Shown piece after piece: positions 1 through 11,260 of a stretch of DNA of 64,000 nt. The stretch's first letter is position 1, and every line of letters begins with the position of its first letter. The translations under genes were made by a program, and so were the position numbers. The notes beneath the pieces were generated by a model, which saw only the letters and a list, made by a program, of their open reading frames with translations, was not told the origin of the DNA and searched no databases. Origin of the DNA: Emydura subglobosa (Eukaryota > Chordata > Testudines > Chelidae); the NCBI GenBank assembly GCA_007922225.1, contig ML679968.1, positions 8,801,022 through 8,865,021 on the forward strand, written 5' to 3'.

Positions 1-80
1 CCACTATTGGAAGACAGGATATTGGGCTAGAAGGACCATTGGTCTGACCAAGTCTGCCCATTCTTATGTTCTTATGAATG
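1..80 (+). mobile_element. CR1 LINE, 3' tail
   Basis: The window opens inside the 3' end of a CR1 retrotransposon. The text resembles the reptile CR1 tail (a 'detected in set, assigned' type phrase of bases around gacaggatattgggctag) and ends with two TTCTTATG-type terminal repeats at about 63-77. CR1 elements end in short 8-bp repeats instead of poly(A), which sets the strand. The rest of the copy lies before position 1. The subfamily differs from the ones at 14.7 kb (ATCTATGA repeats) and 26.0 kb. Confidence 0.75.
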
Positions 81-863
81 AATATAAATTCTATTCTCCT
101 CAATTCTGGTGTAATTAATGGCTTCATCTTTTACTGAGCAAATTAACATAGTCAGAAAACACTCTCCCCTCAACCCAGCTGTAAATCCTATTCAATATAC
201 CCATCTTTTATTACACTTGTAAAATATATCAAATAAGGGGAAACGAATAATTGTATATTACATTAATGTTTTGTGGTTAAGATATGTGTTTCTGAGTAAT
301 CATATTTTTCTAGTATTGTTCTGATCTAATGCTGTGGTAGCTTCTGCCAAACAGCCAATAATGTGGCATTTTTAGTCTTGAATGAATAAATCCTAAACTC
401 CATTGGGTACCACTCACTAAGTATGATGCCCCTTGTCATTATAGCACTGAAAGTGGAATCCAGACAACAAGATGGGACAAGATACAACTGTATGATTAGG
501 AAAATAACTCCTTAAATAATTCCTTAAACTCTATAGTCCTGGGGTCATCTCATTCCTCCTGCCCTGAGGGGATTGAGTGTCTTTTTCTTATTCCAGGAGC
601 TTCACTGGCACTCATCCTGCAGTAGAGGAAGACATTTCAGGACTATATTTAGACCATTTCAGGTTGCAAATAAAGATAGAAGAATCACAGAATTTATTTA
701 GATGAAAATCATTGCATTGGAATTGTAATAGTTTAAAAATTAAAATTGACTTTTGTGCGGCTTTGCATTTTGATAATCATTTATAGTAGGCAAATGCTGA
801 GGGACTTGTTTCTCAGATGAATCAGGACTGGATGTCTTTCTAAATGATATGCTCTAGTTCAAC
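81..863. other. Unassigned AT-rich sequence
   Basis: No open frame of substance, terminal repeats or recognised element was seen. The stretch lies between two CR1 pieces and looks like ordinary intergenic or intronic DNA. Confidence 0.5.
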
Positions 864-1325
864 CATAGAAATATAAGAATTGGATTAGATCAGATCTGTG
901 GTCCCATCTAGTCTAGTATCTCTCTCTGACTGTGACTCTGACTGTGCCCTGCACCAGGTACATACAAGGAAACTGCAAGAAACCTCATATTAGGAAGATG
1001 TGGGATAATGTTCCACCATGTTAGGTCTCATCCCATTCCATTCTAATTAGAGATTGGTTTAAATTGTGAAGCATGATGTTTAATATGTCTTCCAGAATTT
1101 GTTGTCATTGTAACTCTGGATATTTGTTTTCTATATAGAAGTTTGATTTTATTTTGAATATTATGTTTTGGCTTCAACAATATCCTGTGGCATTGACTTC
1201 AACAATTTAATGGCGTGTGAAAAATATTTCTTTGTATTAGTTTTGAATTTGCTACATTTTAATATCAATGAATGTCCCCTTATTGTTGTGTTATGAGACA
1301 AGGAGAAGAGGATAGGTTTATACCA
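864..1325 (-). mobile_element. CR1 LINE fragment (3' region)
   Basis: The segment begins at the CR1 3' end read in reverse (ATAGAAATATAAGAATTGGA-like start, then the 'gtcccatctagtctagtatc' block). It continues through the conserved CR1 3' region that reads on the plus strand as 'caatatcctgtggcattgac ... gtgaaaaatatttctttgta ... aatgtccccttattgttgtg'. It contains no intact open frame. It is a 5'-truncated minus-strand copy, as is usual for CR1. Boundaries are approximate, especially the upstream one. Confidence 0.65.
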
Positions 1326-2069
1326 TGGTTATGAACAGTGGAAGCAAGTGGGAGTGAATCAGAGAGGACACTAGAGGAAATGCAACTGGGGAGACTGCAT
1401 GAGAAACATGATAGCCCTTAAAACATTTACTTGACTTTCCCTTCACCTACTCTAACCTATTATTATAGCTCCATTTTCTATGGCCTTCCAAATGCAAGCA
1501 TTACCCACTCCTGCATATACAAAATATGAGATAGAGCCACCTGTTTATGCGTTCAAGACAAGTGGAGAGACTGGACAGGGAGGGAATCATTCAAGGTATC
1601 AAAAACAGTATTTGCAGTGTTAAAATTATAGGAAAATGAGAGCAGAGGAACAAGAAGAAAAAGATACAAGGAGAGGGCTGAGAACTAAAACAGGGGTCTC
1701 ACTTGGTTCAAAGAAATAGCTACCACCAAGGACAGAGGGAATTTTGTTTTAATAGAGAAGAACAAAACCACAATAGGAGGGAATCACAGATTTTCCCATT
1801 GGTGTGGAAGCAGTCCAGGAGGATGACTTAATCCAGGATCAAAGGCTACAACCAAATACAGGAAAAGAAAATAATTGGGCTGCCTTCTCACGGGAGGTAT
1901 CTGAGACCTTTTTGTGTCACTACCTGGAAAACCCAGAATGAAAATATATTCAAGTGTATTTGTTAGATGAGAAGTGGTGAGTAGAAAGATAATGTGCAAC
2001 TTTCTCAAGTGCTTTGCTTGGAACCAAAGGTTAGACAGTGTTAGACCAACTGTTACACAGGGTGAGTCC
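1326..2069. other. Unassigned sequence between CR1 copies
   Basis: No recognised repeat. A 95-codon minus-strand frame at 1784-2071 has no recognisable domain and I treat it as chance. Confidence 0.45.
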
Positions 2070-3810
2070 ACTGTCCAATGGAGAAGGTGAGCTGGTAATG
2101 GAAGACGATAGGAAGGTAGAACTGCTCAATGCCTACTTTGCTTCAGTCTTCTCACAAAAAATAACGTGACCGGATGACTAGTGAAGTTACCATAGACTAT
2201 AAAGGGGAAGGGAACAGGCTGAGATAAGTAAAGAAGACATCAGAGATCTTCTGCTCAATTTAAATTAATTCAGATCAACAGGGTCAGATGCTATTCACCC
2301 AAGGGGACTGAAGGAATTAGCTGAAGAAATCTTGGAGCCACGGGCAATAATATTTACAAACTCATGGATGACAGGAGATGTCCCAGAAGACTGGAGAAGG
2401 GCTAATGTAGTACCCATCTTTCAAAAGGGGGAAAGGGAGAATTCGGGGGACTATAGACCAGTCAGCCTGACTTCAGTACCTGGGAAGTTACTAGAGCAAT
2501 ATATAAAACATTTAATTTGCGAATATCTAGAGGATGCAGGTGTAATCGCTAGCAGCCAGCATAGATTTACCAAGAATAAATCATGCCAAACCACCTCAAT
2601 TTCCTTTTTTGACAGGGTAACTGCTTTGATGGATGGCGGAATGTGGTGGACATAATATATCTGGACTTCAAAAAGGCTTTTGACTCAGATCCACATGACA
2701 TTCTGATAAGTAAGCTGGAGAAATGAAGGCTTGGCAGAACTACCATTAAGTGGATACATATTTGGTTAAACAACCACAAATGAAGTTTAACTATTAATGG
2801 AATGATGTCAGATTGGAGGGAGCTCTCAAGTGAGGTTCCACTGGGATCTGGGATCTGTTCTGGGCCCAGTGCTGTTTAACATCTTTATTAATTACCTGGA
2901 TGGAGGTATAGAGAGCATACTGATCAAGTCTACAGATGACACAAAGTGGGAGATGGGGGTTGCCAATACTTTGGACAGTAAAGCTAAAATTCAGAGAAAT
3001 CTTGATAAATTGGAGAACTGGGTTATAGACAACGAAATGAAATTCAACAAAGACAAATGTAAGGTGCTACACTTAGGGAAGAAAAAAACTGGATGCAAAA
3101 ATACAGAATGGGGGAAAATTGGGTTTGCAGCAGCACTGCTGAGAAGCATCTGTGGGAGTTGTGGATCATAACCTCAACAGGAGTCAGCAATGCAATGCTG
3201 TTGCAAAAAAAGCAAATGCAATTTTAGGTTGCATTAACAGAGGCATAGCATGCAAGTCACGGGAGGTGATAGTACCACTCCAGTTGGCACTGGTTAGGCC
3301 TCAGCTGGAGTACTTGTGTCCAGTTTTTGTCACCAACATATAAGAAAGGAAGTAGAGAAACTGCAAAAGATCCAGAGGCGAGTGACAAAGATGATCAAAG
3401 GGATGGAATGCAAACCATATGAGCAAAGGCTGAAGGAACTGAGTATGTTTGCTTTGGAAAAGAGGAGATCAAGGGGAGATCTGATAGCGGTCTTCAGCTA
3501 CTTGAAAGGCTGCCATAAAAAAGATGGAGAAAAGTTGTTCTCTTTTGTGACAGAGGTCAGGATAAGATGCAATGGGTTCAAACTACAGCATAGCAGATTT
3601 AGATTAAATCTCAGGAAAAACTTCCTAACTTTAAGAACAGTACGACAATGGAACAGACTGCCTCGGAGGTTGTGGAAACTTCTTCACTGGAGGTTTTCAA
3701 AAAAAGGCTGGATAGCCATCTATATTGAATGGTTTAGACAAAACAATTCCTACATCTTGGCAGGGATTAGATTAGATGTCCCTTGCAGTCCCATCTAATC
3801 CTGTTTGTAA
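2070..3810 (+). mobile_element. CR1 LINE, 5'-truncated, RT to 3' region
   Basis: This is the longest plus-strand CR1 piece. It starts within ORF2 (conceptual reading includes ELVMEDDRKVELLNAYFASV at about 2078) and runs through the RT into the C-terminal region. CR1 ORF2 normally encodes an endonuclease plus RT; here the endonuclease is missing and the reading frame is broken several times, so the copy is dead. The terminal 8-bp repeats are not visible, so the 3' end has decayed or been deleted. Confidence 0.85.
2332..3798 (+). pseudogene. CR1 ORF2 reverse transcriptase pseudogene
   Basis: Conceptual segments show the RT palm in order. VPEDWRRANVVPIFQKGER and YRPVSLTSVPGKLLE lie at 2377-2495. 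The motif A region IIYLDFKKAFDSD is at about 2655-2690 and [17 protein letters not shown] at about 2854-2904. The motif C region reads STDDTK at about 2929-2946, where the family has FADD; both aspartates are kept but the preceding residues are changed. The C-terminal KLENWVIDNEMKFNKDKCKV block follows. The pieces sit in different frames with stop codons between, for example after the 2332-2655 frame. Identification as CR1 RT is firm; it cannot encode a working enzyme. Confidence 0.85.
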
Positions 3811-6800
3811 AGCATCCAACATCAAATCAGTCTTAATAAGAACATGAGAAATGGTTTCAGTCTTGACTTACAAATACTGAGTCACTTGAACAGAGATGAA
3901 GTAGAAGAGCATGCCACCAACTTGAAGCCAAATGAAAGGAACTTCTACATCTTTATCTGAGGGGTTCTCACATTTTTTTCCTAGGGACTACATATTAATA
4001 GAGAGATTATCTCCTGTTTTCGTGCATGATCATACAATATCCCTATGACAACAAGAGCACGTTTTAAATGGAGGTTAATATTAAGAAAGTATGTATTTTA
4101 GCTGTCTTTATTATAATAGATGAATAGATTAATTCAATAGAAATTGAAAAAGTGTATTACAGAGTTGTCATTTACTCTTCCTTTAATCTCCATTCAGTCT
4201 TTTGTGTTTCTTCTAGAAACAGCACCATCTGGCCAGCCAGCACTCTACACTTGGGAACTACTTGTTTGGGAACTACTTGTTTCCAAACTACACAGTTAGG
4301 AAACTTCTGCTTGATCTAATACAATGCTCATCACCATATCATCTGGCCATCTTGCAATTTTTTTTACAAGTATATACTTAGAGAGCAAATAAGGTGTATC
4401 CAAAATAGCATGCACATTATACAAACCAGAACACAGGTAGGTGAAACACGTGAGGGAGTCAAAAAAAATTAAGAACATTACATTTGAATATGTGTTATTG
4501 ATTTTAATCTTTAGGCTGACTTGGTGTGTTTTTTGTCGTAATTGTGTGACATGAGATTTGGAGAGCTGAAAATAAGTCAAGTGACTGTAATTTTGGCTGT
4601 CTATATGCTAAAAGGCACATTCTGTCTCCTCTGACAAAGGTGTAGCAGATACTGAGGCACAACTGTGTATATGTGAGAGCATAATTAAGTGAAGCTGCAC
4701 AGGATTGGTTCACTCCTTTAATGATTGCACCCATGGGGTGGGCAGGAATAGTGGACTAGGTACAAAGGTTGGGCACGAAGAACCACCATGCTAAACCTCC
4801 AGTCTTTTGACTCCACAGGCAGGAGGAGGGGAGAACGTGTGGGGCTACAGGTAGAAGAGATACTCAAGCTGTTAAACTAGAGTTGCTTCTGCAGAGCAAG
4901 GATCTCAAGCATCAGTCCTTGTAATTCAAGTTTCATGATGGGAAAAAGTTTTGCCCTTGTTATTGTCCATACAGCTTTGTGTATTAATATCATATTTAAA
5001 GTTTTGAAGGGAAATGAAAATATGACAAATAGAACTGACTTTCACATTCAGCATATTTCTAACATAGGCAATTCTGCGCTACCTGATGTTTCACAATGGC
5101 CTGTTTGACACACCTTGTAAAATGCGCAAGATAAGAGTCTGCAAGTGGCTGCCCTGTTTGCTACCTCCTGTTTGTGCATGAGAATTACTTCTCATGCTAC
5201 TTAACAACACACTCCTGTGTTGTGCTGAATGCTAGATATTCAGTACTGGGCCTTAGTATTCTAACTTTGTCCCCTGAAATCCTTGAAGATTGTAAATGTT
5301 GAGTGCTCTTATGAGAAAAAGAGAGCTTCAGAAAAGTCACATCTTTCAAAAAGTATTTAAAGCTCATAGAGTTTGGAGTTGTATGGTAACGTGAGCAATG
5401 TCCTTTAACCATAGACTTTAAGAGGAGGTTTCAGCAAGAATTACCTTTATACTGAGGGAATATTTCATATTTGTGATCTATGCCTGCTGCATTCTACCTA
5501 CAGTATATGTGATTAGCTTATGAAATCACTTGTCTGAATTTCAAGCACGACTGTGCAGTTTTTATTCAAGTGCCTGCCTCCCCGTCACCAAAAAAAAAAA
5601 ATGAATAGGAAGGAAAGGAAATGTAAATAACGGGGCAAAGGCTGAAATAAAAAGCAGGGGGGGGGGAAATAAATGAAATCTGTCAACCTTATAGAATGTG
5701 TTTGCTAATATGTTACTTTGACTTGGGAACTGTGTGGATTATGCAAGTTGTTCTGCAGTGGTTTATAATTGTCTTCAGTAGACAGTGCTTGGCTATAATC
5801 CAAAAATGCTATATTTTTACCAGAAAAATAGGAAACCTGATTAAGTCAAAATGGATTTCATTGTGGCCTATGAGTGCAACCTTATAAACTTATTGATTAT
5901 GGTCCTTAACATTGTTCTTATTGATGACTGTATCTTGAACATTCCATAACCCTTAGCATTTATTTGCTTCTGACCAAAATATCCGTTATGCAAATAAATG
6001 TTTTTTACACGTAAAACACAAAAAGGGAGAAAACGTGATTGTTATTGTTTTTCCCTGCAGTAAGTCATTGTTTCTAATTATCAGATTAATATAGACATTG
6101 TTTACTCTGTGAAATTGCCTTGTCCTCTGAAGTATAATTTTGGTTACTGATTGTTTTATGATGGTTATAATTTTGAAATTCAGCAACTTCTTAAGTGCCT
6201 GGATAGTATCAAGCGCATAGAGGGTGCTACCAAAAGTATTAATAGATTTTTTTTGTGGACAGGGATGGATGGAGGTGGCTTGTTGAATTGATTATAAGAC
6301 ACTGAGTGTTTCACTTATGGTATGCTGGTAAAGATTTAGCCTAGGTTAGGAGTGAATGGAAACTTTTGTGACCGATGTGAATTGAGTTGATGGGCTCAAT
6401 TCAGGTGCCAGGGGACAAGTGTGCACCTCTTAAACCCATAACTCCATTTGGCACAAAACTGACACCCTTTCTGTTAAACTCAACAGAGACCAAGGAAGCA
6501 CCAGTCAGCATCCTGGATTTCCCTCATCATCAGGCTTCAGAACTGGCACATATGTTTGACCTTGTCTTGACCTTGCACAGAGACAAATGTCTTATTGACT
6601 GCAGCAGCTCTTTGATTAATAATAGTTGTATGAATTGCTGAAGGAAAAGGGGCAGCACCCCACTGTATTCACTCACTCTTATTAAGCAAATTACAGAGAG
6701 TCATGATGGGCACCAAATCCCTATTACCAGGACCCACAGAGAAACAGGAGCAGGGGTTTTAGGTGAAGATCTCTGCCCCGTGCCTCCTCCGCATCAATGC

Positions 6801-6954
6801 CTGCGCCTTCAAGACACTTAGGGGGTTCCAAGCAGACCTTTTCATGGGACACTAGAGGACATCATATTAGTCCAATAGTTCCAGGATCTTTATTCCCCCT
6901 TGTACATGGACCACTTGTCCCATTTCCTCCGGGCATGGTCCCATATTACCATGC
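3811..6954. other. Unassigned AT-rich sequence, no gene seen
   Basis: No coding sequence or complete element is visible. A 17-bp phrase, ttgggaactacttgttt, is directly repeated at about 4252-4284. Homopolymers occur near 5591 (A11) and 5657 (G9). Open frames here are short, lack recognisable domains, and overlap on opposite strands. From about 6650 the sequence may already be the degraded 5' part of the DIRS element that follows, but I cannot place its start. Confidence 0.4.
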
Positions 6955-7059
6955 GTGTTGAGCATGGTCAAAGTGAGATATACCCTCCAGTTCAGTTCTA
7001 GCCCCCCCGCCACCCTTCTTCCCATCCCTCTTCAGGGACCCTTCTCACAAGCAACTGTT

Positions 7060-7627
7060 AGCCCAGGAGGTTTGGTCCCTCCTACAGTTGGGTGCCATGG
7101 AAGAGGTTCCACAGAATCTAAAGGGCGGACGGTTCTATTCCCATTATTTCCTAATCCCAAAAGCCAAGAGCAGTCTCAGACCTATTCTAGACCTGCACCA
7201 GCTCAACAGCTAGCTCAAGAAGCTAAATTTCTACATGGTCACATTGGCTTCCATCATTCCCTCCGTGGATCTAAGGGACTGGTATGCCGCCCTCGATTTA
7301 AGAGACGCTTACTTTCATATCGCAATTTTCCAAGAACACGGGATGTTCCTCAGATTTGTTGTGGGCCACATGCACTACCAGTTTGCAGTCCTCCCATTCG
7401 GCCAATCAGCAACCCTTCAAGTGTTTAAAAAATGCATGGTGGTAGTGGGAACCTTCCTACGGAGGCAAGGAGTGCAACTTTACACATATCTGGATGACTG
7501 GCTGGTCAAAGGTCGGCTCAGATGGAATCTAGAATCTCCTTATTCAGTATTCTTTCCAAGCCTTAGGCCTGCTAATAAATGTTCAAAAGACCATCCTTTT
7601 CCTGGTGCAGAGTATAGAGTTTATTGA
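7060..7627 (+). pseudogene. DIRS reverse transcriptase remnant
   Basis: The frame from 7235 reads SVDLRDWYAALDLRDAYFHI (RT motif A region) and then LRFVVGHMHYQFAVLPFGQS. The catalytic motif is YLDDWL at 7487-7504, the DIRS/Ty3-type YxDD box. Upstream, in another frame, the KGGRFYSHYFLIPKAKSSLR and LRPILDLHQLN type blocks of the fingers are readable at about 7120-7210. A stop in the latter block and a frame change separate it from the palm. The motif aspartates are intact but the ORF is not. Confidence 0.85.
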
Positions 7628-7971
7628 AGCAGTGCTCGATTCTGCCCAAGCCAGGGCTTTCCTCCTGGAAGATTGTTTCCAGGCAATCACAGCACTTATA
7701 GTGCACCTCAAGAGGCACCTGATTACCACAGCCCGATCTTGCCTTAGGCTGTTGGCCACGTGACCTCATGTACTTACATGGTACAGTATGCAAAACTGTC
7801 TCAGGCCCCTCCAAACATGGATGGCTTCTTCAAACCACCACCATCTGGATTTTGTCCTCACAATTCCTCCCTCGGCTATATCCGCTGGTGGTTTGTGCAG
7901 GCGTCCGTTTCCTCAGCCCCAACCATCAATATCCCTGGTCCCCAAGGCATCAGCACTAGGCTGGAGCTCTC

Positions 7972-8196
7972 TTGGAGCCCCTCACAACTCAAGGCCTTTG
8001 GTCTAAGGAAGAGCTCTCTCTGCACATCAGTAGCAGAGAGCTTAGGGCAGTCCATATGGCATATCAGACATTCCTGCCTCATCCTGAGGGGAAGAACATT
8101 TTGGTTCTCACAGACAACATGATGGCCATGTTCTATATCAACAAACAGAGAGGAGCACGCTCTTTCTCCATGTGTCGAGAGGCATTTTGGCTATGA
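7972..8196 (+). pseudogene. DIRS RNase H remnant
   Basis: The frame contains SSRELRAVHMAYQTF followed by NILVLTDNMMAMFYINKQ. The E of SSREL and the D of TDN (codon near 8113) are two of the expected RNase H acidic positions. It sits downstream of the RT in a different frame, with a frame-disrupted connecting region at 7628-7971. The domain order RT then RNase H fits DIRS and Ty3-like pol. Confidence 0.7.
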
Positions 8197-9039
8197 GAAT
8201 TTTGCATAGCTCATTCGATTCACCTTGAGGCCTCCTTACTACAGGAGTTCAGAATGAGCTGGCAGATCCCCTCAGCAGGTCTTTCTTCGATCACCGTGAG
8301 TGGTCCCTTAAGCCAGATATCAAGAAGGACATTTTCCAGCAGTGGGGGACTCCCTAGGTAAACTGCTTTATAGCCTGGTACAACAGGAAATGTCATCAGT
8401 TCTGCTCCCTGTGGAGTCAGAGCTTGCAGTCACTTACGGATACTTTCCTACTTCCGTTGAAAGGTCACTCATACTGTGCATTCCCTCCTATTCCACTAAT
8501 AAACAAGGTACCGCTGAAAAGCAAATGAGACCAAGCACGGGTCATCTTGATAGTCTGAGCATGGCCACGCCATTGTTGTTTCACAACTCTGCTAGAACTT
8601 TCTGTGATGATCCCCATCCCGCTTCATCTGCACTCAGACTGATTTTTTGGGACTATGGTCATTTGCTCCACCCAAACCTCAGCTTCCTCCACCTGATGGC
8701 CTGGAAGCTCCATGGCTGAATTCAGGAAAACAGGCTGTTCGAAGCAAGTTTGGCAGCTCCTCTTAGGTAGTAGGAAGCCCTCCACCAGGGCCACTTATCT
8801 CACTAAGTGGAAGCAGTTCTCCATCTGGTTGTCTCAGTGAATTGTCTTGACAACATGGGTGTTGCTGCAGCTCATTCTGGACTACCTACTGCACCTGAAA
8901 CAGTTTGGTTGTCTTGTCTATCAAGGTTCACCTGGTAGCGATATTGGCTTTTCACCCTCTGGTTGATGGCCAGTCCTTGTTCTCACACAAAATGTCTATC
9001 TGTTTCCTTAAGGGCCTAGAGAGGATGTACTCCCGAAGT

Positions 9040-9690
9040 ATGAGAGCCCTTCCCTCTTTGAGATCTCAATCTGTTTTTATCAAAGCTTATGGGCTCACCA
9101 TTCAGGACGCTAGCATCATCTTCTTTGCTATACCTCTCTTGGAAAGTGGCCTTCCTTGTGGCCTTCACCTCTGCCAGGAGGGTTTCAGAGATCCGTGTCC
9201 TCACTTCGGAACCATCATATATGGTTTCCTTTAAATATGAGGTGCAGTTGTGTCCTCACCCTGTATTCTTCCCAAAAGTGGTTTCCCAGTTCCATAGCAA
9301 TCAAGCTATCTTCCTGCCAGTTTTCTACCCGAAGTCACATGCAAACAGGAAAGAACAGAAGCTTCACTCACTGGATGTTAGACGTGCTCTAGCATTCTAC
9401 ATAGAAAGGAGCAAACCATTACAGAAGTCCACCCATCTGTTTATAGAGGTAGCAGACAGGATGAAAGTTTTCCCATGTCTGCTTAGCAGGTTTCCTTGTG
9501 GATTACATCATTTATCTACATGTATTACAAAATAATGGGCATTCCACCCATGCCTATCCTAACCGCTCACTCCACAAGGGCACAGGCATCTTCAGCGACA
9601 TTTCTGGCACAGATTCCTATTCAGGATACTTGTAAAGCTGTGACTTGGTCATCTGTGCATGCATTCTCTTCTCATTATGCCATCACTTAG
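9040..9690 (+). pseudogene. DIRS tyrosine recombinase (YR) remnant
   Basis: Tyrosine recombinases cut and rejoin DNA with an R-HxxR-Y active site. In the frame 9089-9535, FTSARRVSEIRVL places the first catalytic arginine at about 9176-9181. In a second frame, 9496-9690, TAHSTRAQASS gives HxxR (His at 9568-9570, Arg at 9577-9579) and HAFSSHYAIT gives the nucleophilic Tyr at 9676-9678. All signature residues remain, but the halves are in different frames. This domain is what distinguishes the element from LTR retrotransposons. Confidence 0.85.
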
Positions 9691-9789
9691 CAGGTCTGGG
9701 ACAATGCCAGACTTGGTTGATCTGTGTTGCAGTCAGCAGATCTGTGAATTCCGAACCCACCATCTATTCAACTGCTTGGAAGCCACATA

Positions 9790-10135
9790 CATTGGAATAG
9801 ACATATGCAATCACTTGAAGAAAAAATGGTTACTAACCTTCTGTAACTGTTGTTCTTCGAGATGTGTTCCACATGTCCATTCCAAGACCTGCCCTCCCAC
9901 CCCTCTTATTGGAGTTCGCCAGCAAGAAGGAATTGAGAGGGTGTGGGGTCAGCCGGGCCTGTTATATGGCACTATGAGCTCACGGCATCAGAGGATGCTA
10001 GAGCTGACCCAACAGATACCACTGAGGTAAAAATTTCTGGTGACTGTGCTTGGGAACGCACACACACCTCCATTGGAATGGACATGTGCAACACATCTCA
10101 AAGAACAACAGTTATGGAAGGTTAGAAACCGTTTT
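9790..10135. repeat. DIRS inverted terminal region
   Basis: The block 9824-9885 (ggttactaaccttctgtaac ... ttcttcgagatgtgtt ... catgtccattccaa) recurs as its reverse complement at about 10074-10134, giving roughly 60-bp arms around a spacer of about 190 bp. The span 9850-10125, read on the minus strand, resembles the 5' start of the DIRS copy at 62711-62900 (shared catgtccattcc, ctcagtggtatc-like and tcaattccttctt blocks). Just upstream, 9790-9821 is another reverse-oriented version of the same terminus. Inverted ends are typical of DIRS elements. Confidence 0.75.
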
Positions 10136-10870
10136 TTATTTAGGATGGAGAAATTCCAACCAGGATGTCTCAGTGTTTTCCCATTAACCCTGGGCCCATC
10201 ATTTGTCATTTCCTGGGTTGTATAATGCTATGTGCTTGTAGCTAGTCTCATCTTGTGAGGGAGGAAGCCCCTCCCTGCCTGCCTGACCACTGTCCTGTTA
10301 TGAGGGATTCTGTCACCATCTGCCTGTAACACTGGGTACCTTAATGCTATGCTACTATGGCTCAGAGTTCTGGCAGCAGTAGCCAGCCCTCAAGCATAAA
10401 GGTCTTACCTGGACTTCCATCAGCCTAGTTTCTGGTTGCAGGATGACCCCAACAACCTTTCTGGTCCCAAGTCTCCCTAAAGCCGCCTTAGCTCTTAACT
10501 CAGAATTCTTAGCTACTGTTGGAGGCTCAGTGCAATTTGAGATGCCTGACCACTGTCCTATAGGCCTAGCATAGCTTTAGCTGCTTGCTTGGCTATTCTG
10601 ACCCCTGTAGCATGACATCTTCCAGTTGGCAGAGATGAATAGGACTACTGAGTAACCTTGCAGATGTCGCAGTTTCTGCATACCACAGCACATAACAAGA
10701 CAAAATACACAACACGTATTCTTGCAGCTGCACATAGATAATGGTGATGGGAACAACAAGTTATCCTTGAACGTCTGGGGATACACTTTTTTATTGTCCA
10801 GGGACATATTTTTACACCACCCCTCCTATCACCAGATGTTGTTTTGATGACCCCAATTATCATGGTGAGA
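10136..10870. other. Unassigned sequence after the DIRS element
   Basis: No gene seen. The 16-mer GCCTGACCACTGTCCT occurs at 10281-10296 and 10544-10559 in direct orientation, 263 bp apart. This could be a relic of a duplication or of an unrecognised repeat. Confidence 0.4.
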
Positions 10871-10871
10871 A

Positions 10872-11260
10872 TGTAATGTAGTTAGGGGGGAAAACCCAAT
10901 GTAGGTAATTAGCATATATGATAATGAGTAGAGAGGTAATTAGGTGAAAGCTGTTTATGGAAGGATATAAGAAGTTACCACTTAGACAAAGGGGCGTGCT
11001 CCATCAACACCTGACTCCGCGGGAGGTGCTGCCAGTCAGACCAGAGGATCCACTGACTCCCGGGCGGGGCCCCTGAAGAAAGACATTCCTGTATACAGCC
11101 TTCTGAGTAACTGCTTAGCTGTCCAGGTTTAGTGAGTATGACATATTGTAGTTAATTTTAGGCTTTGTATTCAACTAGTATATCTATAGGAAACCTTGCA
11201 CATTAAACCTTATTGATCTGTAAATCGGGCCTACCATGTCTCACTGATATTCACACTGAT
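10872..11260 (+). mobile_element. LTR-like segment
   Basis: The segment begins TGTAATGTAG, has a TATA-like gatataagaag at about 10965, a GC-rich stretch after it, and an ATTAAA near 11204, an order that resembles U3, R and U5 of an LTR. No matching second copy or target-site duplication was found, and the 3' end is not defined. It could instead be an unclassified interspersed repeat. Confidence 0.35.

Larger units (their letters stand above)
6955..10135 (+). mobile_element. DIRS-type tyrosine-recombinase retrotransposon, 5'-truncated, decayed
   Basis: DIRS elements encode RT, RNase H and a tyrosine recombinase instead of a DDE integrase, and have inverted repeats in place of direct LTRs. All three enzyme remnants are present in the expected order (RT 7100-7630, RNase H about 8000-8200, recombinase 9040-9690). 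They are followed by an inverted-repeat terminus at 9790-10135 matching, in reverse orientation, the element start at 62.7 kb. Domains lie in different frames with stops, so the copy is inactive. The gag-like ORF seen in the second copy (63.1 kb) is not recognisable here, suggesting 5' truncation. The left boundary is uncertain. Confidence 0.85.

Noticed and set aside
6955..7428. 157-codon plus-strand frame over the RT region
   Set aside because: The recognisable RT blocks lie in other frames in this interval; this frame is a shadow.
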